Program-made: the position numbers and the translations under genes
The notes under the pieces: generated by a model
What the model saw: only the letters and a program-made list of their open reading frames with translations
Databases searched by the model: none
What the model was told of the DNA's origin: nothing
In this document: in pieces, positions 12,401 through 20,661 of the stretch
How positions within the stretch are numbered: the first letter of the stretch is position 1
Layout: each line of letters opens with the position of its first letter
Assembly: GCA_937906635.1 (NCBI GenBank)
Contig: CALCYP010000128.1
Location: forward strand, 1-20,786
Reading direction: 5' to 3'
Source: an uncultured bacterium
GTDB taxonomy: Bacteria; Patescibacteriota; Gracilibacteria; Absconditabacterales; Absconditicoccaceae
Length of the DNA: 20,786 nt

Positions 12401-15400
12401 TGAAGTAGAAAATTTATTGGCAGAAATGAGTGGTTTAAATAATGAATTAATTTCATTAAATGAGGAACTGAATTATTATCGTACTAGATTAGGTAGTGCG
12501 ACAAATGAAAATGATAGAAAAAATATTGCAGACAAAATTGATGAATTAGAAAATAAGATACAAGACAAGCAAACAGAAATTGATGATATACACAATAGAA
12601 TTGAAGTGCTTGAAAGTGAGATAGCCCAAATAGGACAAGAATATGGAGAAATGCTGGAGTCGTATAGGGAGCTTTCTAATCTCTATACCACTCTTTCCAA
12701 TAGCATACAGGAATTAAAAGATGAACTACAAAGAAAATCTAACGAAGTAATAGATCAAGTAAAAGATGAAATCGAACAAGCATGAGAATCTGTAAATTTT
12801 GATGATATGAAAATTTATGAAGAAAAAGCAAATGAAAATAATGATAATGCAAATAGACAAAAGGAGATAGACCAAGAAACTCAATTTGATAATTTAAAAA
12901 ATTTATACAAAGATGTTGATTTGGTTTCTTATGTCGATTATGATTCCGATGTCAATGAAAATAATTTTAAAATCCTCAAACAAGCTCTTTCGGAGATAAA
13001 CAAAGAGACAAACAACAAAAGTCTGAAAGAGAGATCTCAAAAATATCTGGACTTGATTACTATGAATAGGAATATAAATGCAAATACCAATTCTTTGGTA
13101 AAAGTTGAAAAAGAATATAGTAGTGTTATTGGAGATTATACGAAATGAAATTCTGAAATTTTATGAATGATAGAAAATGATTATAATCAATTTTTGACTG
13201 CCGTGTCAAACAACGATAAATCATTGGTTAGTGATAAAACTTTTGACATTACCCTATCCGCGAAACTATTTGATATGGATGAAAATACTTTGCAAGCAAT
13301 ATCTCAACAGGATAACATAATGAAAAAATATATAGATTATAATATGAGTAATGTAAATTGATATTTAAATGCTTTGGAAAACTATTCTGCTCAAGAACTA
13401 AATATGTGTGAAGAAGAATATGACTTGGATAAAGAATATTTGAATAACATAAGAACTTTGGCTAACCAAGCATACGATATAATTGATAATGAAAATTTGA
13501 TAATAAATAATGATTACGAGGCTACAAATAGTAAAAATAGCAATATTTTATTGGCACAAACAGCATGATGAAATGGGACGACAAGTAGCTCAAATTCAAA
13601 TAATTGATGATATTCTAATACCAGCACAATAGATATAGCTAATTATATACAGTGAAGTATATTAAAGACCAAAGAATGAGCTTTTGTGTTAGCAAACCAA
13701 GATTACACAAAGAAATTTCAATCTAAATTTATATTAACTGATATAAATGATGATGGAAAGAACGATATGATTTTACGAGATGAACATAATATATATATCA
13801 AATATAGAGCGTGAAATAGTGTATTTTCTGGCGCCGACTACAATAGTCGTGTTTACTCATATCATATAAAATCTTATGATGAATTATTGGAGGATGCTGA
13901 TGATAAATGAATCATAAAAATGAGAGATTGAATCCGTAATTTAAAAGTTAAACTTGTAGATAAGAATCGAGAAGTTAAAAATTTTAAATATGTATGACAG
14001 ACATTTGATACCATCAAGGTATCTCGATCAGACAGCGATACTGTATGAGATAAAGTTGATGGATATCTAATGAAAATGATTCATAGAGTAGATCAATTTA
14101 ACGATCATGAAAATCTCCTTTCGCAATGAAATAATGAACAATTGTTTGACAAAAAATATATACTTGTCTTGCCAAAATGATCACAAGTAACATGAACGAA
14201 ACTAGAATTAGAGTCTAATGAGTGAACCTTGAGCAATATTGAAACTCATATATGAACTGGAAAAGAAATATTTAGTCTGCAACTTTTCAATGAATGACTG
14301 GAGACGATAAATCTCACATTGACTGATATACCTAGAAATTGGCAATATAGTGAAGTATATACTCTTAATTTTGATGGAAGCACTTATAAAATTACAAGTA
14401 GTTCTAGTAATCAAGTAGTGGCATGACCTCAAATAATAGCCGATACTGAATGACCAGATGTAGATATAAAATTGTATAGGCCAGCTACAGATAAAGTAGT
14501 AGATGAAGGAACAAATTTGAAATGATATGTCTGAACAAATTATATTTTACAAGCTTATTGGGAAGATAATGTCGCTCTGGATGAGATATGGATTGCCGAT
14601 GCTATGTGAAACACTTTGGATAGACAAGAGAATATAAGTAGTCAAACATGATATATTGAACTAAGTTGATTATATTTTACATGAACGCAGTATCTACACT
14701 ACTATTTGTGATGAATTGATATAGATGGAAATGACTATGTAGAAGAAATTATGCTCACAATTGATGTGCCATCAATAGAAATAACTGATATAATAAGGTG
14801 AAATCAATGATTAAGTTATTTAAATTGAAATGTATTTTTCAATCCTCTATCTTGATGAAATATTCCAAATATTGGAGACTGAAATCATGTAGTGTCAATA
14901 CTTGCAGAATTAAATCAAGATATAGACTCTTGATATGTACAATTTTTGAGAAATAGGATAGACAATAAACGAGAAGCTCTAACATGAGTTGTTAATTGAT
15001 TTAATATTCCGTATTTCCATGTAGTGCCGGACCAGACTGAATATTATTGATGATATTTTGATTTTGGTGATGATATTTGACTATACTCAATTAGTGGAGA
15101 TGTAGTTGCAAAAATAAATCCAAATAACTGAAAAATAACTGTAATGCCAGGTTTCCAAAACACGATAAGTATAAAACTAGATTATTCTCCAAAAATACCT
15201 GTAGTCAAAGTAATGGAATGAAACAAAGTCCTATTCCGAGTCATATTCTCTAGTGAAAATTTAGTAGAGTTGAGTACATCATCAAACAATGTAACTATAG
15301 AGGCTTTAAACAATGAATTATATGGAGAATTTGATTGATGAAAAGCTCTTTTGAAAAACAATGAAGTATTGCTTTATCTATCTGCGAAATGACAGATATA

Positions 15401-15536
15401 CACAGATCAGACGCTATACGGAGAATATTGATTTGATGATGCGACGAATAGTGTAATTTACACATTTAGAGATAGTCCTAATTGAAATAATTTATGATTT
15501 GTAAAAATTAAAATAAAAAATTTACTTGATTATTAA
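423..15536 (+). CDS. Giant secreted multidomain surface protein (5,037 aa)
   Basis: One continuous frame runs from the ATG at 423 to the TAA at 15534, provided UGA is read as glycine. I followed the frame by hand and met no in-frame TAA or TAG. By hand count the first 750 or so codons hold about 44 UGA against about 17 GGN glycine codons. The product begins with a Sec signal peptide: a Lys-rich start, the hydrophobic stretch IISSIILGVYLM, and likely cleavage after VYA at residue 35. Segments I can describe are: a helical, Asn/Asp-rich N-terminal part; a Gly-rich hydrophobic stretch at about 1065-1087; Ig-like regions at about 1607-1704, 1869-1957 and 4671-4780; Asp-loop FG-GAP/VCBS-type repeats at 2328-2449 and 4440; an aromatic/Gly-rich block at about 2960-3060; a Pro-rich stretch at about 3640-3768; and a coiled coil at about 3954-4121. 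I see no LPXTG, lipobox or C-terminal membrane anchor. A role in adhesion or prey/host contact is inference. The family is not recognised. Confidence 0.93.
3615..3683 (+). other. Gly-rich hydrophobic segment within the giant protein
   Basis: Residues about 1065-1087 form an uncharged stretch containing GIGVGLSVLLPGVGG and then WIAPFLM. Most of its glycines are UGA codons. Strongly charged sequence flanks it. It is long enough to cross a membrane once or to insert like a glycine-zipper or fusion-peptide helix, and it is the most hydrophobic stretch I noticed away from the signal peptide. No function is proven. Confidence 0.6.
7395..7815 (+). repeat. Three FG-GAP/VCBS-type Asp-loop repeats in the giant protein
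   Basis: Three loops of the DxDxDGxxD kind occur: DFNNDNLQD (7404-7430), DVDRNGYKD (7554-7580) and DMDMDGAVD (7743-7769). They are spaced about 50 and 63 residues apart. Each is followed by a short beta-strand pattern such as IIVVFKDGTIKIL. This is the signature of integrin-alpha-like FG-GAP/VCBS beta-propeller blades, whose Asp loops bind calcium. The glycine in the second loop is a UGA codon (7569-7571), an independent match to UGA=Gly. A fourth loop, DINDDGKND, lies far downstream at 13740-13766. Three adjacent blades are fewer than a full propeller, so others may be diverged. Confidence 0.75.
12282..12785 (+). other. Long coiled-coil segment within the giant protein
   Basis: Residues about 3954-4121 are rich in Glu, Lys, Gln, Leu and Ile in heptad-like spacing (for example LISLNEELNYYRTRL, then DELENKIQDKQTEIDDIHNR) and contain almost no Pro or Gly. 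Helical, Asn/Lys-rich sequence continues for about another 300 residues. This would form an extended rod or an oligomerisation stalk between the mostly beta-type N-terminal two thirds and the beta-type C-terminal part. Confidence 0.75.
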
Positions 15537-15540
15537 AAAT

Positions 15541-15568
15541 TTGCAAAAAAGAAAAAATCGATTATAAT
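15541..15568 (+). promoter_or_regulatory. Candidate promoter for the downstream secreted-protein gene
   Basis: TTGCAA (-35) at 15541-15546 and a perfect TATAAT (-10) at 15563-15568 are separated by 16 nt. They lie just after the stop codon of the giant gene and about 29 nt before the next ATG. No clear terminator hairpin separates the two genes, so read-through from upstream is also possible. Confidence 0.5.
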
Positions 15569-15596
15569 TGAATAGATTTATATAGAAATAACTTTG

Positions 15597-16517
15597 ATGA
15601 AAAAATTGTTTATATTGATAGTATTGTTATTCAGTTTTATGACAATCACTTATGCTGATAATAATGTATGAGATTGTTTGTTTTTTTTGACCAATAATAG
15701 TTTAAATTGATGGGAAGAAAATAATGAAGATGATGAAATCGTAGCAAATTTAGCTAAAGCTATGCCAAAAGAAACTATTGAAAAAGCATATAATCACCTA
15801 AAGTCTTATTGCTGTGATATAAATTATTTAAGTAGTTCATCATGTAGTCAAAACAACAATAATGAAATCTATCCTCAATCAATCTATTTATTTGACCATT
15901 TATTAGATGTATATTTGAGGAGATTGGATGCAAAACAAAAAGATGATAATTGAGAAGATTTATTGTATGGATTAGAACCAGATAGTTTGTGAGCAGAATG
16001 GAGAAATTTCATTACAGAACGTGGAAATGATGTGAAATGATCTCTACCTTTAGAAATTCAAGATAAATTCAGTTCTATGTGGAAACTAACCGTAAAAGTT
16101 ACAAAATTTTTAGGTGATACCGAGCTAAATATAAAAAATTGGAAAAATAGTTTTGAAGAAAATATAAAAAATTACGATAATTGGACACTTTGGGACAAAT
16201 ACAATTTAGCATGTGATATATCCAAATATATTTCTGAGAATAAATTACTTTTATCTACTTCAAAATTAAGTACCAAAGAATATAATTCTTGTAAAAATTT
16301 AACGAGTGCTAGGATAAACAATGAGACCGTATATACAAAAGTTTTATTGATGCAAAAGGCGAATATACTACTTTGAAGCAATATGAAATCATATTTGAAT
16401 ACTTATTTTGTAAGCGATAAGTTAAATGCATTACAGGATAAAGTATTTAATATGTCTACATCTTTTGCTGAAGTAAATAATGCTGTATGACAATTAATAC
16501 CAGAATGTTCTTCTTAA
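15597..16517 (+). CDS. Secreted Cys-containing protein of unknown family (306 aa)
   Basis: With UGA as Gly the frame is open from the ATG at 15597 to a TAA at 16515. The N terminus is a clear signal peptide (MKKLFILIVLLFSFMTITYA, likely cleaved before DNN). The mature protein is acidic to neutral and rich in Asn, Lys and Leu. It has about seven cysteines (GDC, a CC pair in SYCCDIN, SSC, LACD, NSCK, PEC), so disulfides are plausible after export. The middle and C-terminal half look alpha-helical. I recognise no catalytic motif or family. It follows the giant gene by 60 nt with a candidate promoter in the gap, and the pilin-like gene follows after 28 nt without an obvious promoter, so the two small genes probably share a transcript. 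Confidence 0.9.
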
Positions 16518-16545
16518 GATATTTTATCTAATTTAACAATAAAAA

Positions 16546-16989
16546 ATGAAAAAAGTATTAGGAATATTTACAATCATATTTGCAGTAATATCATGATTTG
16601 CACTTGCCGATGATGATATATCGATTATACCAAAATGAGATACTACAAATGCTGCACAAAAAGTTGAACAGGTGTCATCTGGATGAAAGGTCTGGGAAAC
16701 ATATAGAGATATCGTAGATAACGGAGATTTATCTCTTGGAGATCAGCTTGCCTCATGAATTATGAGTCGAGATACTATTTTAGATTATTGTGTGTATTTA
16801 GCTAAATTTCTGTGAGAACTTGCATTATTGCTCTGAGCTATGGCTATCATATTTATGTGATATAAAAGAATTTTTAGAAATCTAAAACCACAATCTGACA
16901 ACCCTCTATGAAAAATCATACTTTGATTATTAATAATTATTTTCGCTTATGCAATCGTAAAATTAATTTGGTCTGCATTTATTAGTTAG
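16546..16989 (+). CDS. Small two-TM exported protein, VirB2/TrbC pilin-like (147 aa)
   Basis: The frame runs from ATG 16546 to TAG 16987 with UGA as Gly. The order is a signal peptide (ending about GFALA before DDD), a polar stretch of about 60 residues, a first hydrophobic helix (LAKFLGELALLLGAMAIIFM), a short basic loop (GYKRIFRNLKPQ), and a second hydrophobic helix (IILGLLIIIFAYAIVKLIW) at the very C terminus. A cleaved signal followed by two membrane helices around a short positive loop is the layout of VirB2/TrbC-type pilins and of the T4SS-pilin-like proteins common in CPR genomes. The assignment rests on topology and on the K-I-I-x-G...A-I-V-K pattern, not on a diagnostic motif. A small holin-like or other membrane protein is the alternative. 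No other T4SS gene is in the window. Confidence 0.85.
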
Positions 16990-16995
16990 CTGGAT

Positions 16996-17068
16996 AATTA
17001 AGAATGAAGAATTAAAAATGAAGAATTAAAAATGAAGAATTAAGAATGAAGAATTAAGAAAAATGAGG
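16996..17068. repeat. 14-bp tandem direct repeats, about five copies
   Basis: The unit AATTAA(G/A)AATGAAG is present four times head to tail (16996-17009, 17010-17023, 17024-17037, 17038-17051), differing only at the seventh base. A degenerate fifth copy starts at 17052. The array is confined to the gap between two convergent genes. Copy number probably varies by slippage. Confidence 0.85.
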
Positions 17069-17099
17069 AAATTTCAAAATTATTAATTCTTAATTTTTT
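17052..17099. terminator. Weak bidirectional terminator between convergent genes
   Basis: AATTAAGAA (17052-17060) is complementary to TTCTTAATT (17087-17095), giving a 9-bp A+T-only stem with a loop of about 26 nt. A T run follows on the plus strand. The position between the pilin-like gene (+) and typA (-) suits a shared terminator, but the stem is weak and the loop long. Confidence 0.3.
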
Positions 17100-17108
17100 A
17101 ATTATTAA

Positions 17109-18905
17109 TTAAATCTTCCCTTGTCTCCTTGCTGTAGTCCTCTCTAATTCAGTGAGGTATTTTTTCCTGATACGGATTGATTGAGGTGTCACTTCTACTA
17201 ATTCGTCTAATCCTATATAACCTAAAGCATCTTCCAATGACATATGGCGAATTGGTTTTAGGATCATTGCTTCATCGTTTCCGCTATTTCTGACTGAAGT
17301 TTGCTGTTTGTTGATAGTGAGGTTCACTGTCATATCTCATCATTTCAAATGTTCTCAGACGATCATTCATTCGTAAATTTTTTGTGCTGGATCTACGAAA
17401 ATTGGTCATCTCTCTTGAAGCTTGAAAATTCAGTAGTTCATAGCAGTTCAAGTCGCAGACGAAATCATTGATCAGACATCTCTTTTTTTGATTTCTCATT
17501 TTCGTGGTTCGTAGTGAGAGAAAGATGAATACATGATTCACTCTCATCTCGTCATGAGTGTAAAATCTCATCTAAATCACAAAAGTCATCTGGTAGGTAC
17601 TTCAAATTCTATCGTACTCATTCCATCTTTTGACTTCAAATCTTTCATGATTCATTTACGATTTGATATCGTTTCAATTATTGCTCCAGACAATCAGTCC
17701 TCTACTGTGATGACTACATTTTCTATTGGCTCTTGTTTTTTTCAATCTATTTCTTTGAAGATTACTTGTGGAGCTCAGACTTGTAATTCTCGTCACTCTC
17801 TACGGATACTTTCGATTAGGACTGATAAGTGCATCTCTCCTCTACCAGAAACCATAAATTTTCAATCCTCTATTTCGACTTTTAGACCGACATTTGTCTC
17901 TGTCTCTTTTTCCAATCTCTCTGCTAAATTTCTGGTTGTCATATATTTTCATTCTTTACCAGCAAATGGAGAATCGTTTACGAGAAATTCCATTTTTAAG
18001 GTAGGCTCATCGATTGTGATGGCTGGCAAAGCTTGAATATCTCATTCTCAGATCGTCTCTCAAACAAAAATTGATGGAATTCCACTGATTGTGATAATAT
18101 CTCCACAATCTGCTTTTCATGTTTCTATCCTTTGAAGTCCGAGAGTAGTAAAAATTTTACCAATTTTACCGGTTCTAACCGTCCCATCATTTCAAATAAT
18201 TGTCACAGTTTCTCCTGCCTTCGCTGTTCACTCATACACACGACCGATTCACATCCTTCACAAATAATCATCGTAAGTAAGATTTGCTATCTGCATACGA
18301 AAATTCTTTTCTGGATAGTTTGGTGCAAGTGGTACATATTTCAAAATTGCATCGAATAATGGAGTCATATCTTTCTTTTCATCATCGAGAGAATTCATAG
18401 CATATCAAGCTTTAGCACTTGCGTATATAATTGGAAAATCGCATTGCTCATCAGTAGCTCAGAGTGAAATGAACAAATCAAAAAGCATATCGATGACTTC
18501 CTGTGGTCTGGCTGTTGGCTTGTCAATTTTATTGATTACAACCATTGGTTTTAGTCCTAATTCCAATGCTTTTTTTAGAACAAATTTTGTCTGTGGCATT
18601 GGTCATTCATAAGCATCAACTACGAGAATTACTGAATCAATCATCCTCAAAACACGCTCTACTTCGCTACCAAAATCTGCGTGTCCAGGAGTGTCTACTA
18701 TATTGATTCTAGTTCATTTGTACTCGATAGCTGTATTTTTTGAGTAGATTGTGATTCACCTCTCACGCTCCTGATCATTGCTGTCCATGACTAAATTTGC
18801 ATCATCCATCTTTTTCAAAGTACCTGATTGCTTGAGCAATTGATCTACCAAAGTAGTCTTTCCATGGTCTACATGAGCTATTATTGCGATATTTCTAATG
18901 TCCAT
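17109..18905 (-). CDS. typA: Translational GTPase TypA/BipA (598 aa)
   Basis: TypA/BipA is a ribosome-associated GTPase of the EF-G/LepA family, acting in the cytoplasm in ribosome assembly and stress adaptation. The minus-strand frame starts at the ATG at 18905 and ends with TAA at 17109-17111. It is full length (E. coli BipA is about 607 aa). Visible GTPase motifs are AHVDHGKTT (P-loop, residues 10-18), RGITI (switch I), DTPGH (G3), NKID (G4) and YASAK (G5 region). The C-terminal part keeps SGRGEMHLSVLIE, VPTRG, YEGMIVGEH and the TypA ending LVEVTPQSIRIRK. About 34 UGA codons lie inside, many at invariant glycines: codon 18756-18758 in ERGIT, 18603-18605 in EGPMPQT, and those in YLGRMGIGR and GKEGKY. 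Two CGA codons (17790-17792 and 17502-17504) sit where arginine is not expected from homologs. It is a single gene, convergent with the pilin-like gene. Confidence 0.98.
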
Positions 18906-18938
18906 AATTCACAACGAATAAACTAAAAATTAGCTTGG

Positions 18939-18966
18939 ATTATATATTTTTGGATAAAAAAAACAA
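18939..18966 (-). promoter_or_regulatory. Candidate typA promoter
   Basis: On the minus strand TTGTTT (18966-18961) and TATAAT (18944-18939) are separated by 16 nt, with the typA ATG about 33 nt further on. It is divergent from the promoter of the lipoprotein-like genes. Both -35 and -10 are close to the sigma-70 consensus. Confidence 0.5.
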
Positions 18967-18994
18967 GAAAATCAAACAAAAAAGCGACCTGTAC

Positions 18995-19024
18995 TTGAAT
19001 TTCTGGCCACAAAGGCTATATAAA
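18995..19024 (+). promoter_or_regulatory. Candidate promoter of the lipoprotein-like gene pair
   Basis: TTGAAT at 18995-19000 is followed by an overlapping TATATA/TATAAA at 19017-19024, with a spacer of 16 or 18 nt. The gene starts about 30 nt downstream at 19055. The 5' untranslated stretch is a TTTA-rich sequence with no Shine-Dalgarno match. Confidence 0.45.
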
Positions 19025-19054
19025 ATATGTCTTTATTTATTTATTTATACAATC

Positions 19055-19801
19055 ATGAAAAAAATCTGATTACTTACTACTCTATTAGTGGCTGGATTAC
19101 TACTCACAGAATGTAATAAAACAGTAATAGAAAATCCTGAAATTATTGATGATTGTATTACTGTGGATTGAGAAGATTGATGTGCGGTTGATATAGATGA
19201 ACCCGTAGTTGACGAGCCAACTTATGAAATTTTAGAGCGGACAGGATATATGTGATGTATCTGATGATGTGAAGATTGAAGTGATGAAGAGTATGTAGAA
19301 TGATATTATTACAGGTATACGAATCCAGAACTTGGATTGAGAATCACTACACCATCTTGAGATGGATGAAATTACAATTTAAATTTTAGAACAAAACGTG
19401 AAACACCTATTTTCAAACAAATAGATAACGGCATTTATTCATTGGAATTTTCAGATGAAGATTTAAAATATGCAGAATTTATAAATGTGTATGAGAAAGA
19501 TCCAGGTACTTCACTTGAAGAAATGTTGGATAGGAAATATGGAAGTAGATGATGTGAAATTTGGACTGGTGACATAAAAAAAGATGGAATTTTTGATTGA
19601 TTTTGAGATTATTCCTATGAGGTAAGAAGAAATTATGATATTGAAGATAGTAACAATTATTGCACGATTCGTGAAGAAGGAGAAGAATGACGAATTTTTC
19701 TAGTGGAGTCAAAAGATGGCACAAAATATTACAAAATTAGGATGGATGATTGATGTGCACCATGACCATGTTCAATTTTCTGAAAAGTTGAAGTTTTATA
19801 A
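19055..19801 (+). CDS. Lipoprotein-like secreted Cys-rich protein (248 aa)
   Basis: The frame is open from the ATG at 19055 to TAA at 19799 only when UGA is Gly. The N terminus MKKIGLLTTLLVAGLLLTEC is a lipoprotein-style signal with Cys at residue 20. The residue before that Cys is Glu, which does not fit the usual lipobox (small residue at -1), so lipidation is uncertain. The mature part is acidic and Cys-rich, with clustered Gly/Cys motifs such as GCIGGCEDG and, near the C terminus, GCAPGPCSIFG. The centre has beta-type sequence (LGLRITTPS, YSLEFSDEDL). I recognise no family. It is the first gene of a pair, ending 17 nt before the next start. Its signal peptide and the following 'NPEI' stretch resemble those of the second gene, which suggests paralogy at least at the N terminus. 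Confidence 0.9.
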
Positions 19802-19818
19802 AATAAATTATTGAAAAC

Positions 19819-20661
19819 ATGAAAAAAATCTGACTTTTAACTACTTTATTGGCTACTGTTTTGCTATTTGCAGGATGTACAAACAATGACTGTTTGCCTA
19901 ATAATTGGGAAATTGATAATCCTGAAATTAATAATGAAGCAGAATATACTTGAAAGTATCTTGCACTTTATCCATTTTGAACGGAAGTAGAGCCACAAGA
20001 ACCTGATTATTCTTGGATGACCACACAGAAATTATATAATGACCCAGATATACTGAAAGATTATAAAACAAATTATTGAAAAGATTATTATTTTTTGAAT
20101 GCAAAATATGAAAAATATGTTAGGTGAATCGGTACAGAAGGTCAACTAATTCCAATAGAAAATGAACAAATAACTATACAGGAATGACCTACAAAAGAAC
20201 CTATTTTTTTTGATTGGACATTGTATCAAAATGTTTGGAATGATGAAAATAAGGATGAGCAATATTCCCTTTATCATTTACAATGAAGTGTATTGCTTAC
20301 ATGATATTTAGAGACACATAAAGAACCTGATTGCATTTATTGTGATGAAGAAGAACAAAAAAAGGCTTGAACTGTTGAAGTTTGGAGGATATATCCAGAT
20401 GATTGAAATAAATATTGATGATTTGTTTTATGATATACAAACTGAAATAATCTTGTGTCTGAATATCCATATTTAAGATATGACCAAATAAACTACTTTG
20501 CGTCATCGCATTGAAGCTTTAAGCCTCATTTTGATTTAAATCTTCGTGATATAGCTAATGATTGAAAACTTCATACATTCCACGTTATATTAGACGATTG
20601 ATGAGTGTCAGAACGATTTTATGATGGTTCAATGATTAGAGAACGAGATTTTATTGAATAA
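19819..20661 (+). CDS. Lipoprotein of unknown family (280 aa)
   Basis: The frame runs from ATG 19819 to TAA 20659 with UGA as Gly. The signal MKKIGLLTTLLATVLLFAGC has a good lipobox (FAGC, Cys at residue 20), so this is very likely a lipid-anchored surface protein. The mature part starts TNNDCLPNNW and is rich in Asp, Glu, Tyr and Trp. A central CIYCDEEEQ motif has two Cys. The C-terminal third (VEVWRIYPDDG... then FDLNLRDIANDGKLHTFHV) has the alternating pattern of a beta-sandwich, but no family is recognised. The first eleven residues are identical to the upstream neighbour, with UGA as codon 5 in both. The 17-nt gap implies one transcript with that gene. Confidence 0.9.

Noticed and set aside
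2673..13568. Many separate small plus-strand ORFs (for example 2673-2900, 4059-4376, 12363-12785) as individual genes
   Set aside because: They all lie in the same frame as the ATG at 423 and are separated only by UGA codons, so they are pieces of the single giant gene under UGA=Gly.
423..15536. The giant gene as a decayed pseudogene with many nonsense codons
   Set aside because: Only UGA occurs in frame, never TAA or TAG over 15 kb, and the same UGA pattern is present in the conserved typA gene at glycine positions.
16996..17068. CRISPR array
   Set aside because: The repeats are 14 bp, directly adjacent with no spacers, and have no cas genes nearby.
17533..18036. 167-residue plus-strand ORF
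   Set aside because: It lies entirely antisense to conserved typA coding sequence and has no protein-like pattern.
17109..18905. UGA as tryptophan (code 4) or selenocysteine
   Set aside because: The UGA codons align with invariant glycines of TypA, TGG is used freely elsewhere for Trp, and their number is far too high for selenocysteine.
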